From Sipunculus nudus (taxonomy: Eukaryota; Annelida; Sipuncula; Golfingiida; Sipunculidae), in contig CM049317.1 in NCBI GenBank assembly GCA_026874595.1, positions 11,444,382 through 11,508,381 of the forward strand: a DNA stretch of 64,000 nucleotides, in the 5' to 3' direction. The stretch's first letter is position 1. Every line of letters begins with the position of its first letter. A program made the translations under genes and the position numbers. The notes under the pieces were generated by a model, which searched no databases, had not been told where the DNA came from, and was given only the letters and a program-made list of their open reading frames with translations. Shown here one piece after another: positions 1-14,395 of the stretch.

Positions 1-1328
1 GGGACATTATGATTCATGAAAACTTGATTTTAATACACAAATACCCACAAATACCCACAACTATACCTGCATATGATCAATTTTACTGCTGATTAAGTGT
101 TCCAAGGTCATTTTGTATACTTAGGTAATTTTACCTGACCTGGGAACAATAGACCTTGACATAAATTGTGAGCAAAAATCCTTGAGCCACCATGTACATA
201 CCTGAACACTACAGGGTCACTGTGTACAGTGCTACCCTGGTCAAACAAGAGAAATGGAGGTTTATCAAACATAATCTTCTATTTCCAGTATACAACCACC
301 AGGTGTCCTGAATTATTAGACACCACAGAAAAACACATTGTTCTCCACACTTAGGGAGCCTACAACTTTTTTTACATTTACCTGTCTCAGACAAAATGCA
401 TGAAAAAAATTATTTAATTTCCAGACTGCAAATATGATAAAAATGTGCAAATATTCCTGAAACAGTGCACAAAACCAACACTCAGTGTGAACAATTCTTT
501 GTGATAACTGCAGGGATTGTAAAACTTTGAAATTTTCAACTTTCCTGCAGAAAGGCATTAATACAGGTTGGCTTTTCCATAGAAAAATATTGTTTTTCCA
601 CTAATAATTCAGCCTACCATCACATCAAGCTTTCAGTCACACTTAGCTCAATGTAAACCTGGTTCTGCAATCGAACATGCCATTCTTAATGCACAATTGC
701 ATGCAAAAGAATTTGAATGTTTTTAAAAGTAATATTGTTGTATCAGAAACACGATTGTGCAGGAAATGATAGGAGATGAGGGCCTAAATGACAGAAAGTT
801 TAAGAAAATTAAAGACTTTTGTTTACAGGAAAATATAGGGAGTCGGTGTTGGGCACCTGTAAAATAGTTTGTTTCTGTGTCAATTTTGTTTTTACTTATC
901 AGCTACTAATGTGGAAAACATCTTGGTGTTCACCTTTCCAAAGAATTGGTATTTAATGACAAATGCCTTTTCCTGCATGTGTTTGCCTGTCTGAGACAGG
1001 TGAAAAGAGGATATTATGACCCCTGTAACTGTATGAATGAAAATTTTGATTTTTAATACACAATGCAGTGATCATTTGGCATCTTCATCTCATTATTTAT
1101 TATAATTTGTGGCTCAAATCCTGGAAAGGTACAAGAAATTGACCACTTCAGGCCATGAGTGCTGAAAATGCTGACAAGGCGGTGACAGAAGGGACTTTGT
1201 ACATCTGTAAAATGTATAACTGAATTATCTTGAATCACTGCTTTAAATATTATAAACTTTGTTTCAAGTAATATTTTAAAGTTAACATAGCACATAAGGA
1301 GATCTAATGACACCTAGTAGGGACTTAC
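1..1328 (-). other. ESYT intron 3 (partial)
   Basis: AT-rich sequence downstream of ESYT exon 3 on the minus strand. I looked for the next SMP-domain exon on the minus strand and did not find one. The short open frames here show no protein-family likeness. Confidence 0.7.
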
Positions 1329-1543
1329 AAGATTTCCATGTCCATGATGATCTCGTCTCTCCTGATATTGGTCGTATACACCTTCACGCCCCCGATCCTG
1401 GGTGGGATACTGCCGAGGTTGATGGTCTCGAACTTGAACGGCTTGAGTGAGCCTGGTAGGCTGTTGTTGACGGTGGGCTCCACAGAGTTTCGGAGGATAC
1501 TCTTGGCATACTCCCCAATGTACGGCCACAACTGCTGTATCAT
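1329..1543 (-). CDS. ESYT2: ESYT coding exon 3: N-terminal SMP domain
   Basis: Seventy-one codons plus two bases, starting MIQQLWPYIGEYAK after a CTGCAG acceptor and ending MDMEI plus TT before a GTAAGT donor. Hallmarks of the SMP domain start are visible: WPY, the residues around SVEPTV, FKFETINLG and PPRIGGVKVYT. It leaves phase 2 for the next exon, which was not found in 1-1328 and is presumed outside the window. Confidence 0.9.
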
Positions 1544-4500
1544 CTGCAGATAACAAACATAAAACTTATCATAACATTTGTTATATGTTTTCATAATATA
1601 TTGCAACTCTTCAATCATTAAATTTCATGATTTTATAGTCATCAGACTTTACATTGCATATTTCAACTGTTAAATTTATAATATATAAGAATTCATTATT
1701 TTTTTTAAATTTTGACATTTTATGGAATACAAACCTCTTTACCCTCATACAGCATCAGGATTAGCTGCTCATCATTTAATATACTACTGAGTAAAACATT
1801 TTATTGACACCTTTGATGATCACCAAACTGAAAAAAAGCTTATGTTGATTGTTGCAAGTTTTTCATGATTTTTTATTAAACAAATTTGAGTACAGATTTC
1901 ATTAAGATTAAAACATGCACTCACCTTGTTCAGCCATTCTGCCCTTTCCACATCAGGGAAGAACACCTGAAAAAATTAAGAAAGAAACTACAGTCAGCAG
2001 CTATACCAATAACTAGGACGAACAACACCTACACAATAATCCCCTGTGGATACTACTTGTACATGCTCTAGGAACACCAAACATGGTCTTTATAAGGTTA
2101 TATTATGGCACTTGAATTCCTCTGATATATCTTCATAGGCACTCAAAATCAATGTTGCATCATTTTTTGTTGCATCATCTGTAACTACAGAAATCTAAAA
2201 TAAAATGGGTATCAATCAATGCAGAGCTGATACCACAATTGTATATAAATCACAGAGGGCAACATTCAAAAATAATTTAAATGTTAATTATTAATAAAAG
2301 AGAAATTAATCACATATATCTCAGTTCATTTACCATTTACACAGACAGTAATTTAATTCAGCTTTCATAACAAATTAATTACTTCTTTAGCATTTTTTGA
2401 AAATACAAAATTTCCAAACAAATTTTTTATGCTGTTGAAGCTTGTAATCATTGAAATTGTGGATTTCATTAGGACACTTTCTGATTAAAAGGAACAAGAT
2501 TTATTTAAATTTGCCCTTCAAAGCAAAACTGTGGCAATATGTTCAAGCTATAATAATTGAAAGTAATATATATTTACTTGGATGCAATGTCATTAACTAT
2601 CCATGTGACTTATGTGTTATTTATAGAGACATAAAAGAAAGTGAAACCGATCAGAACTGAGAAGCAATAAGGCTTGTTTAGAATGGATAGGCCTGTTTGT
2701 GTCAAAACAAACAATATTTATCATACATGTATTGATGTCATATTCAGAAAGCGACATTCACTTTTTCTGCCCGCCATAGGTAAATAATTTATTTTTAGGA
2801 CTACCAGCAATTGTGTTTGTATTTGCAGTACTGAAAAGGGTACAGTTCTGAACAAAGTTCCATTGACTGATATCATACAGTGTTATTAACAATAATCTAC
2901 TATTATTAAGTGTAATCTTATGATCAATTATATTATGTGTATATAGGGCCGTCCCTGGATATTCATAAATAACCACAATCAACTCACTGATCTCATAATA
3001 ACACCAATAATAATCAGGTGTTTGTGGGTAAACATCCTGTCACGTGATAACAATAATAAATAAACCTTTACATGTACATGTTCTGTTATTCTGCCAAAAG
3101 AATATAGTTATCTTTATCATATTATTATATAGGATATTTTTCTTATTATTTTATATATTACTGTAATACAATCATCCTATATATTGGTAAATCAAGAAAC
3201 CATATAAAAGCCAAATTGTTTTTACCATTAAATTACTAAAAAGTAATTATCTTACAAATATATCACAAAATTCTTTCTGATATTTATCCTTCTTACGTCA
3301 TTTTCATAATATAACAATAAACTGATCTATTAAACATTAAAGGAAAACCTTAGGAATATTCATCTGATCTTAATGTGTATGTGTATGCCAGATAAGCAGT
3401 TATGTACATCTGTGCCTGTGATAGGAATTGTCTGAAGTGCTGACACATGGTGGGAGAGTTTCGTACAAAACAATACAAATAAGTTTTTGGCAAAAGTGTT
3501 CTCATGACATCTGTCAGTGGAAGTATCTGCCACTGCAGCTGACACCTGGGAATGGAATTTGGTACTAAAAGAAAAGTTGATCTTTAGATAAGTATTAAAG
3601 TGATCTGATTCATGATCTGGCACTGAGCCAATACAACATTTCTGACGTTCAAGGTACTTTAAGTATATGAGCCATAGTAAATATGCCCATCCAGAAGTAT
3701 AGAATATAGGTGTAATAATATATGCCATATGTTCCGGTTTTTATCACTATACCAGTATATATACTATCTTTTGATACAGTACCAGCATATTACAAATAAT
3801 ACAATCAATAGATTTTGTGAATAAGTCTGTCTGAGATAGGCATCACAATTGTCAAAGCCTTACATGACGCTAGAACCTGATCAATAATAAACATGACCTT
3901 GTTTAGTTAAGGAGCTGGTCTGCTTTCTCAAAACCCATTTCTTATGGTTACTGGAAATCATGAGTACAGTTAGTTTCCATTCAACCCACACATCTATGTC
4001 AATATCAAGTCTAGATATTTCTGAGCTATTTTAGGCCCACCCATTTAAAATTCCCATTTTCATATTATGAAGTATAGCACGTGGAACCTGTCTGACAGAC
4101 CACCTGCTTTATAAGACCACTCTTGGGTAAATAGAAAGCATTCACACTGGTTATAAGTGACCTCTCAAATAAGACCGCACTTAAGTTGAGACTTCTTAAG
4201 AATCAGCCCATCCCTTGGGTGGTCTCATAACAGGTTTCACAGTATCACAATTACATCTTCCCATTTTTCACAGCTTGGTTAATTAACTGCACAGAATAAA
4301 ACTATTATATGCCTATGAAAATTCTTGTTTTTGCCTATGCATGCTATATGTATATTATCATGTATATGTATCTGTAAATATTAATAAATATCTTACTTGT
4401 ATACTTTACATAACCATTCAGTGTTAAAATATTGAAAATCTGACTGAAACATCTTTCATATGTCAATTACAGTGCATAATAGATTAGAAAATTAGGTCAG

Positions 4501-7500
4501 ATCACTATTTTAATCTGGCTTAGGCAGATTTTAAACTCGCAAAAGTGATATCAGGCAGAATTTAAACTTGCCTGGCGAGGCGAGATTAAAATCCTGGCCT
4601 GCTCTATGATGGATTTTAATCTAGCCTAGGCTAGATTGTGATTGCAATCTCGTCTAGGCGAATTTAAAGTCTGCCTTGATTTCAATCTCATCTCTGACAT
4701 ATATATATAAATGCCACAGTGTAGATCAGAATCCAGTAGAGTTCTGAACTCAATTAGTTGAGATAAGAATCCCCATCTAAACTGGATATCTTCCAGTTTA
4801 GATGTGAATTCCCATCTCAAAGGTTGAGATGGGAATAGTCACTGCTATTCCAATCTCAACTTGTTGTCACCGGAATAATAAAATGTACACTGGTTCACAT
4901 TGGGATATCCAGAAGTCAACTATTTCACTTTAGAATTTCCTGAAATACACTAGTTTACTTTAGAATATCTGAATATTTTAGGTTAGATGTTACTAGGTGA
5001 AACAGTTTATTTTGGAATATACTGAAATACACTAGTCTACTTGAGAATATCTTAACCTTTCAGTCACTCATGAAAGCACGAATTGTACAGATGCCTCTAT
5101 AGATGTAAGTGAAAATGAAAGTATAGGACAAGTTATTTTTAAAATAGTTTGAATGACAGTAATGACAGGTACATTTGATATGACAATGAAAAAATTATAA
5201 ATTATTCAAAGTTGGCAGTCATCAACGTCCCTTGTATATAACTGTCCAACCTGCTGCAGGTGTTTTTTCCCATTAAAACTTAATGAGACAAAAAGTCAAT
5301 CCCTGTACCATGCGTGGAGTAGTAGGGAGAGGAGTACTGGTATTCAGTATGACATGCTGAGCACCCAGCACTAAGTCCAGTCAATATTCAATATTAAAGT
5401 ACCAACATATGCTAACATATATTATGATAATACAGTTGTTAGCTTATACAGTCACCAACATATAAAGATCATATAGAATCATCAAGTTACTCATACTCTT
5501 TTCAAATTGCAATTGCAGAACTGTTTCAAACGATTTTAAATAAGAATTGGGCATCCATATTGCGATTCAAAGCATTTTGAACCATTTTTGGTAGTACAGT
5601 TTGAACCCAGGTCAGGGGGTGGTTTCAAACTGTTTCCAATGTGAATCAAATAATCAGTGCTCCGATCAAGTGCTGTATGAACAATAAATTTGCATACAAA
5701 ATGATTTAAACCTGTGGTCTTGAAGCAGATGGAAAATAAAATGTTTGGTTTTCACTTCGGTACATGAAATTGAAAACACTGGGATTATTTAATAGTGTTT
5801 GAGAGCAGTAAACTGAACAAATACATGTATTCTTAAAATTGAGCAGTTGCCATACCTGCTCAAAGGACCTGCATTGAGGTTCATGAAAAAAACAAGGGAC
5901 ATACCTGCCATCACCTCATAGGTCAATTCTTATTTTTATTATTTATGGCACCTGAATCCATATTCATATCATATTTAAGTGAAAACAATATGAGAACATT
6001 AATCTTATACCTCATTTAGATATAAATATATAAATCATCCGATCGTCTCTTTATTCTCAATATTCCTGGAAAGAATGTGCATTCTCGTTCTTCCCAGAAG
6101 ATTCAAAATCTTCCCAGATTTTCATTCTTCCACTGGCTTATATATATTTATCAATAAAATACACTTTAAATAAAGATCTGGCTCATTTCATATATAGCAA
6201 GCAGGATATGTGTACATTTGCAGTAGACTTAATAAAACTCACAGAAACACAAACTTTATACTAGAATACAAGTAGTCGACAAGTGAATATGTGTATGTGC
6301 TGAAATCATGGTGGGACAGTTGAAGTGAGGCATGGATTGAGTGGCAAGGGGAAATAAAGAGAGATGTGTAGCATATTAGCATGGATGTCTGCCACACAAA
6401 CATGATTGTAGGTGGTGCCACCTGATATTTGATAGAGAAAGCTATTCAAGGTGTATACATTTGCAAAATTTTGGGTGAATAAGTCAAACCACTGCTGAGA
6501 GGAGTGATTTTTACCCTGGGCAGATGGACAGATGGACTAAGACCATGCAAAAATGGTTGTAAGTTGGGCCACCAAATTTGTATAAGCTGTAGAACTTGGT
6601 AAAATCTATGCTCATGCAAAATATCAACCTGATATGTCAGACAAGTCCTGAGATGTTAGCATGGATGTCTCTAGTGTAAATGTAAATGAAGGTGGCGCCA
6701 CCTGCCACAAAATTGAGAAAGCTTTCCAAGATGTATACATATGCAAAATTTTAGGCATATAGGTCAAACAACTGCCCGGATAAAAGTGATTTTATCCTAC
6801 AGCAGACAAATAAAAGGAGGCTATGAAAAAAATGGTTGCAGGTGGCGCTACCAGTCTTGAGTATGATGAAGAGCTATGTAAGATCCATACACATGCAAAA
6901 TTTCCGGTCCATATGACTCGCTAGTCCTGAGATATTAACATGAATGTCTGCAGCATCAACGTAAATGAAGGGGGCACCACCTTCCATAAAATCGAGAAAG
7001 CCATCTAAGAAGTATACATGTAGAAATTTTAGGCAGATCAGTCAAATCACTACCGAGATATAAGTGATTTTATCCCACAGCAGACAAACCACCAGTTTTG
7101 CGTATGATATAAAGCTATTTGAGATCTATATTCAGATGCAAAATTTCAGGAGGATACGTCAAACCAGTCCTGAGATATTAGCATGGATGTCTGCAGTGTG
7201 AACATGAAAGTAACCGGCCCCACTTTTCATAAAATCAAGAAAGCTACCAGTCCACAGGTGACCCGATAATGGGGTCAAAAGTTGGAAAAACGGTCCGTTG
7301 GTCTCAGAGGAGTTTTCCGCAAATGAACGCTGTGGCAGAGGCGGTGGAACCCTGTCAAAAACATAGTATCCGCAAAACTTTGTTTTCGCTGATACAATTA
7401 CAACAGACATGTTTATGCTAGCTGCAAGGCAATTTGCCTGTAAGAGACATTTATGCAGAATACTCATGATTTAACCAGGACATGAACATAAATCATTCAG

Positions 7501-10500
7501 AGATATGGGACACTTATTGAATCATGTTGAACAGGATCATTTTCAATACAGAATCACAAAACTGTCCGTTTCATTTACACTTGGGTTCCTGGAATATAAC
7601 AGAACACCCAGCATATTCATGGATGCAAATTTCATTTGTCTGAAGGAAAAAAAATATATTTTTTTTTTATCTGACAGAAAATTTCATGGTTATTTGTATA
7701 CAAAAATTGGACAGAAAGTACTGATGAGCCAAGGCACCTGAATATTTAACATGAAAATGAACAGATCTTACACAGAATCATGGCACAAATATGTACCAGC
7801 CTTAATGCTCAAAAGTAACTCCAAATCTTTCATATCAAAGGTCAAAGGTCATATGAGCAGTGATGCATGTAGGTATGTTAGACATCAGGGACATCCACCA
7901 TGATTTCATGCTCCCATGAACTGTACATGTACAGCCTGAAAATTACCATCCAGACCATATCTAATGTTTTGAATGGACTGGCTTAATATATGGTACAATA
8001 CTACCAGTGTACAAGAAGAGAACAACCAGCTGACAATAAACTGGTGCAATTGTTTTTAACTTGGCTTGACATATAATTCATAATTTAGGATCACATTTTT
8101 GAGTATCACAAATTAATCTACAGTATTTGAAACAATTTCTAAATACAAGCCTGTCATTATTTTAGTATGAAAAATGTCAAGTCCAGTACAATTCTTTACA
8201 TGCACTAAGAAAGGTTATGAATATAAGTAATTTTTTTTTTTTAACAATTAGGACTGACAGCAGAAGCCTTCTACCACTTCTGGAACTCTAATAGCCCACA
8301 TTTGTATAAAACTGACAAAAAGTACACTGTGATATACAGATTAGTGTTATTGGACCAATATTTTGTCTTGGTAGGTTCATAAATGCAGTTACTGTACAAA
8401 GTCTTTAAAACTCTGGGTCCCATTTTATACATCTTTTTACTAATGATTTTGTAGGAAACAATTCACCCATATATATTAACATGTATACATGTTATGCTCA
8501 AAGTGTAGGTGATATGATTTACCTGATAAAAATGTTATTTGGAAGTGTTATTATAATTGGACTCAACATTAATTACTCTTTGTGATTATTTGGACCATAA
8601 TGGACTCACCCAGATAAAATTGGCTCAGTTTGATACAAGCTGAACTTAAAATGAATTTTACAAGACAGCTGAGCAAATTTCAAAATCTGCTTTCACCTAT
8701 TCAAACAAAACAGCAATAGCAAACTTTGTTTGAGTACTCAGACAATAGACATTTTCAAACTGAACAAATACATTGTGCAGATTTGATATTTCACAATTTA
8801 AATATTGAAACCAATTATAAAATGCTGCCATAAATTTTTAAAACTTAGAAAATATATAAAGATCTATCTTTTATACAAACTTTCAGATATTTCATAGAAA
8901 TATGTAAATTCATATATATATGGGACATTCTATTCAATAATGGTAACTGTTTACCATGAAAACATTTCAGACATTAAGCAAACAAACATGTCTTCAAGAT
9001 CACAAAAGCATTGACTGCATGAATAACATTTTATAACATGGAACTGACAAAACTTCCTCATTCAAAAATGTCTCATTCTCCCAATTGAATTGCAAATGAA
9101 ATAAATAAATAAAGTTTACATCCTAGAACAGTGACATTGCTGGAGGTTAATGACCTCAGTGGCCACATGACACGTCACATTTATCAGTCTGTTGCCAAAA
9201 TCCAGGGACTTTAACTATAACAGAATGAGTCACAGGGACCCAGACAATGTTATACAGTCAGTCTCTGTGTGACTAGTTATAAATAAATATGGGCTGTGTT
9301 CATATTTTACAGTTATGAAGGCTAGCTAAGGACTTTAGAAAAGAGCTGATTTATTTTCCTTAAATTCTCTGAACTGCAAAAAATACCATGACTTTTCAAA
9401 GACTTGTAGAAAACCACTCAAAGTTTCAAGGCCTTGAATTTTAGATTTTAAATCCATAAACTTTCAAGGTTTATGTGTGTTACCTTATCACCCCCCTGAA
9501 CAATGTTTGCGTGGTTTCTTAATCTATTACAGCTACTTATCACAATGCATGGATACACGCTATTTATATAATATATTTAAACCATAAAAATTATATATAT
9601 CATATGTAAAAATTATGTACATATACAAATATTTTGTCTGCAACTACCTCTGCATAAACTAAACTGGCCTTGCGGCAACAGCATACAGCAGCTGCAACTG
9701 CATAAAAGGAATCCTAGCATAAATTCCCTAAATTTGTATATAAGTCTGAACATTATACTATTTTAACATGAGGATTTGGGCATGGTCCAAAAAAGACATT
9801 AGTCCACTCTAAACATTTCCTATATACACAATTTCACATCGCCTTGCCACTAAAGTCTCTCTGCATGTTCATGTATAGTCCGTCCCAGTACCCGTGTCCG
9901 CATGTTTTTTCGCGATAATTTTTTAAAAAATATTCTTTAAAAATGCCCTTTGGCCTGAAGCAGATATACAGATATTCCGCCGATTTTGTGTAAAGTTGTT
10001 ATATATCATGAAAGCGTATTTACTTTGCGACTCTTTTGTGTTATTTTTGCTGAAATACCGTGAATGGCGTCTTCCCGGCACTGCTAGACAGTACATTCCT
10101 CCATGTTACACTTTCCGTGTCTATGGCTGTGTTTGGTGTTTGTTAGACAACAGTGACGTCACAAAGACGTCACAGTGATCGGTCGCACGTCACCATCAAT
10201 TGACTGACATCATAAGTTTGACTGGCTTGTTTATTATCAGTTCTCAGGCAAGGAATAAGTCGTAAACACTGTAGCTTGTTTTGTCATATTTTGGATTATT
10301 TGTCTCATATAAAATCAAGGCAAGGTAAGGTATTAGGTTTTACGCAGGTAGTCGGCGGAATAGCTCCTGCAACCTTTAGACAAGAAAGGTTTACACTGCT
10401 TTACTTGTATAAACAAGGGACCCATGGGTCACGGCGCTCAGCTGATCGTGATTGGACTATAAATGTTTCTCCACTGTGATACTATATCGAGTCGATAAAG

Positions 10501-13500
10501 CTTATGAATATCATGTACATGTTGGGCTATTATAAAGGAATGTAATGTAATATGTGAGTAAATGATAAATGAAATTACCTGACTGATGGATTAATAGAGT
10601 CAAATAAAGTGGTTTATTTTTTATTTATTTAGGAGGGGTTGAAAATTGTGATATATTTGAGCAAATATGAATGCAATGACAGCAGTAATAAGCAGTAGTA
10701 GAATGATGATAAGGCTATTTGTTGAAGGATCTAAAGTGTATGGTAGTCTGCAAGCGTTCAATTTGACAGATATGATGTTATGATTAACTATGCTGATGAA
10801 GCGATTTATGAATATGTGACTGTATGACACAATATCTCTTTAGTCTTGACAAGGTACATTATTGTGATGCCCACTATGTCTACATATTACACAATATTGA
10901 CATAATTTCTGGCATGTACATAGGTACCTATGGACGAATAGTTATACAAAATATTAAAGTATGAATATATCTGATTCATCTTGTTCTTGCTTACTGAGGC
11001 TAACTTTGGGATGGGGTTCGGAGAAGGGAAAAGTGAGGGCAGCACGAAGGTGGATGTAGAAATATTCTATTGTAATGTTTTTCATTTATATAAGAATATG
11101 AAAAGCTAAGAGGAAAGGGGCCCTCCTACTTGGTTATAGTAAAGTTCTAAATATATGATTGCAAACTAATACTCTGACAAGACTGTCATGAAGAAAAACA
11201 GTAAAAGTTTTGAGATACTGTGTTGCATACGAAAATTTACAGATGGAAAGGCAAGTGGACAGAATGGACTAATACCTTTATTTCACTTTCAAGAGAATAA
11301 TGCATTTAAGTTTATATATAATCCTATTTTTTTAAGCAGATCCACTTTTTCCATTAAGAAGTTTTTATCTGAATCATTTTTTTAATAACAGGTTTATAAA
11401 TTTTTAATTAAAAAACCTGAAACTATAAGTTAAAATATTAGAATTGTTGCAAAAGTTGCAATCATTATATATACAAAGTAAAAAACATTGGGTCATATTA
11501 TGCATACACATATATTTTATTATTTTTAAATCATAAATGTTTAAACTAATTTTAAAAGAAAATAATGCCACAAAATGGCATCTACAAGAATATTCCTTGA
11601 ATCACTATTAAAAAGTTTTGCACATTGCAATTTTATTCACCAAAATAAAATAAAAGTAAATTTGATAAAATAAAACATCTTTTCAAATAAAGTATACACA
11701 CTGTTGGTTGAATGAGGGACAAACAATATCATTGTGCTAATTACTATCCCAGTTTTAATTAATTACTGGAATTAATAGTCAATTTCACACCTGGTGAAGT
11801 TTTTACTCTTCTGAAGTAAGGAATTACTTATCTCATGAACATCCACACTTTCACAGCAATACACCACTTTGTGGACACAATTAAATTTACACTTTAATCA
11901 TTGTAACCCTGGTGGTTCAATACAAAATCTAAAATGTAGCATGTCCAAGAATAAAATAAAATACAGAAAAATTATAACATTCATCTAGTTTATGCACCAG
12001 CTGGGGGGATGAGTGCAGGGCAGAGGGGAAGCCTGCTAGTAGTGGCCAAGCTGGGCCAAGGTAAGCTGCCTGGGGTGGGTTACATAATGCAAGTGAAGGC
12101 TGTACTACTAGGTGGGCTAGATGTAAACAACACTTGACATGGTGTATGAAAACATGAATAAAAGCTATTCATTCCAATCAATTTCTTTTGAAAGTTCAGA
12201 TTTTAAAAGATTAAATCCTTATGCATATATGCTGGGAAAATTAAATCAACAGTGCCAAAGTTGGACAAAATTTAAGGTATTGATTTTTTATTTATGCTAA
12301 TAACTTGAAAAATTTGCAAAATTCAGATCTAATTTTGGGTAAACAATTGAATCTTGATTAAATAAAGTTATATTCCTGAAAAAAAGTCTCTAGGTTCAGC
12401 AATTCTCATGTTAGGTGAGTAAATATATTTCCTGATTTTTTTAAAAATTGCATTATGTTTTGGCCCATAACTTCAAAATAATACCCAATACTGACCTAAT
12501 TTTTGGTATGTTCATAGAAAATGTATAAAAGAATGTGAATACTAAATACGATCAAAAACAGATCAGTGGTTTTGATATTAGGCAGCCTTGAAGTGTAACA
12601 ATGGCTTTTTTTTATGGAAAACAGAGTTTTTTTTCCTTAATATCTCAAAGGAACAAAGTCCTAATGACCCAATTTTCGGTATGGTAGGAGATTTTGGGGA
12701 CATCTAAAATTATGTCAATAGCCTGGGGAGCATAGAGATGTGCACTGAATGACCTACAGTCATCAAAGTGGACTGCTTGACAATGTAAGGGAATACAACA
12801 AGAGCCTCCAAAAAAATTCAATAACTAGCCTAATTTTGCAGCTTTTATTTTCAAATTTCAGATTTTAACAGATCAAATCCTAATGTATACATGGTGTGAA
12901 AATTATATCCACAGTACTTACAGGAAAAAAACGTGCCATGGCCAAAGTTGGGCAAAATTTAAGGTACCAATTTTATATTTTTGCCAATATTTAAAAAAAT
13001 TTAACAGATTTTGATCTAATTTTTGGTATACAATTAAATTTTGATTAATTAAAGTTGTATTACTGGAAAAAAGTCCCTACCTTTAACACTTTTGGTCTTA
13101 AGTGACCAAATATCTTCCTGATTTTTTTACAAAGTCCATTATGTTTGGGCCCATAACTTTTTTAAATTATATAATACTGACTTAATATCTGGCATGTACA
13201 TAGGAACTATATAGAGGAATATTTATGGTAAATATGAAGAAAACCAGATGAGTGGTTTTGATATTAGGCAGTCCTGAAGTGTGAAAATAGATTTCTAATA
13301 AAAAATTGAGGTTTTTCCTTAATATCTCAAAGGAAGGAAGTCCTATTGACCCAATTTTTGGCATGGTAGGAGATTATGGGGACATCTAACTGTATGCCGA
13401 AATTCAGATTCGTCGGTCCAACGGTGTCGAAACGTGCCAGTCTTACGGAAGGACATCCAGACGGACAGACAGACAGACGGACGGACAGACAGATGGACGG

Positions 13501-13784
13501 ACGTTGGACAATGGACCATGACTATAGCTCAGATGACTTATAGTCAGCTGAGCTAAAAATTATTCCGGAAAAAAATGCGGATATGGGTACTGGGACGGAC
13601 TATACATTCATGTCACATCCAAAAATTTTTAAACAAAAATTTATGTTTCAAGTTTTGTAGGCAGAGCTTCCATATTCTCTTTATATTAAACTTTAATTTT
13701 GTATTACAGCATCAGATGCTCCTCAAGCTTTTGAAACTCTTTTAAGTTGCCTGCCTCACTGTTGGATTCATCTAGTTCAATAGA

Positions 13785-13836
<52 letters not shown>

Positions 13837-14352
13837 CATTTATTATGTAATTTACAGAACATTCTCTGCTACAGAGTGATTTTTTTCTGATTCTAAACAA
13901 AGTGTGGTTTCTTATAGTCTATTTATAATAAGATTTAGGCTGGTACTCAACTAGATAATCATTCAGAGGGAGATTTTGACTTAGACTTTATACTTGTTGC
14001 CAACTCCTTCAGATAAAGTAGTACATTTCCTTTTTTTCACACAGAGTAACCCTTTTATTTCATTCCTCTGAGCTGGTTTCCTACACGTAAAAGTTTGTTC
14101 AAATAATTTGCTGGTCAACTTGACACATCTTAGGGAGTCAGTATCTATCAAATGAACCAACAGACCCCTGCCTGTGTTCACAAATGCACATGACCTGTTG
14201 ACCTCTGTATTTATCTATACACCTACACTCCCCTTGAAAAGACAGGCGGTGTTTATTCATCCCAATCCTGTCCTGAATTACAGGTGCTTATATAATGTAA
14301 GATTTTGTTTAACATGTACACACATGAAAACTCAAAAAGCCATGTATGACTT

Positions 14353-14395
<43 letters not shown>

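Larger units (their letters stand above)
9874..13604. mobile_element. TIR element (about 586 bp) split by a 3.1-kb insertion
   Basis: The left end (TATAGTCCGTCCCAGTACCC from 9874) and right end (GGGTACTGGGACGGACTATA up to 13604) form a terminal inverted repeat of about 50 bp with few mismatches, continuing through TCCGCAT, a T-run and TAATTTTT. Removing the element at 10412-13554 leaves arms of 538 and 50 bp. A TA duplication is possible if the ends are read as TAGTCC/GGACTA. There is no transposase. The left arm holds a cluster of CRE-like sites near 10154-10192. Confidence 0.65.

Noticed and set aside
316-558. 80-codon minus frame next to ESYT exon 3
   Set aside because: No resemblance to the SMP domain and no splice sites placing it in the gene.
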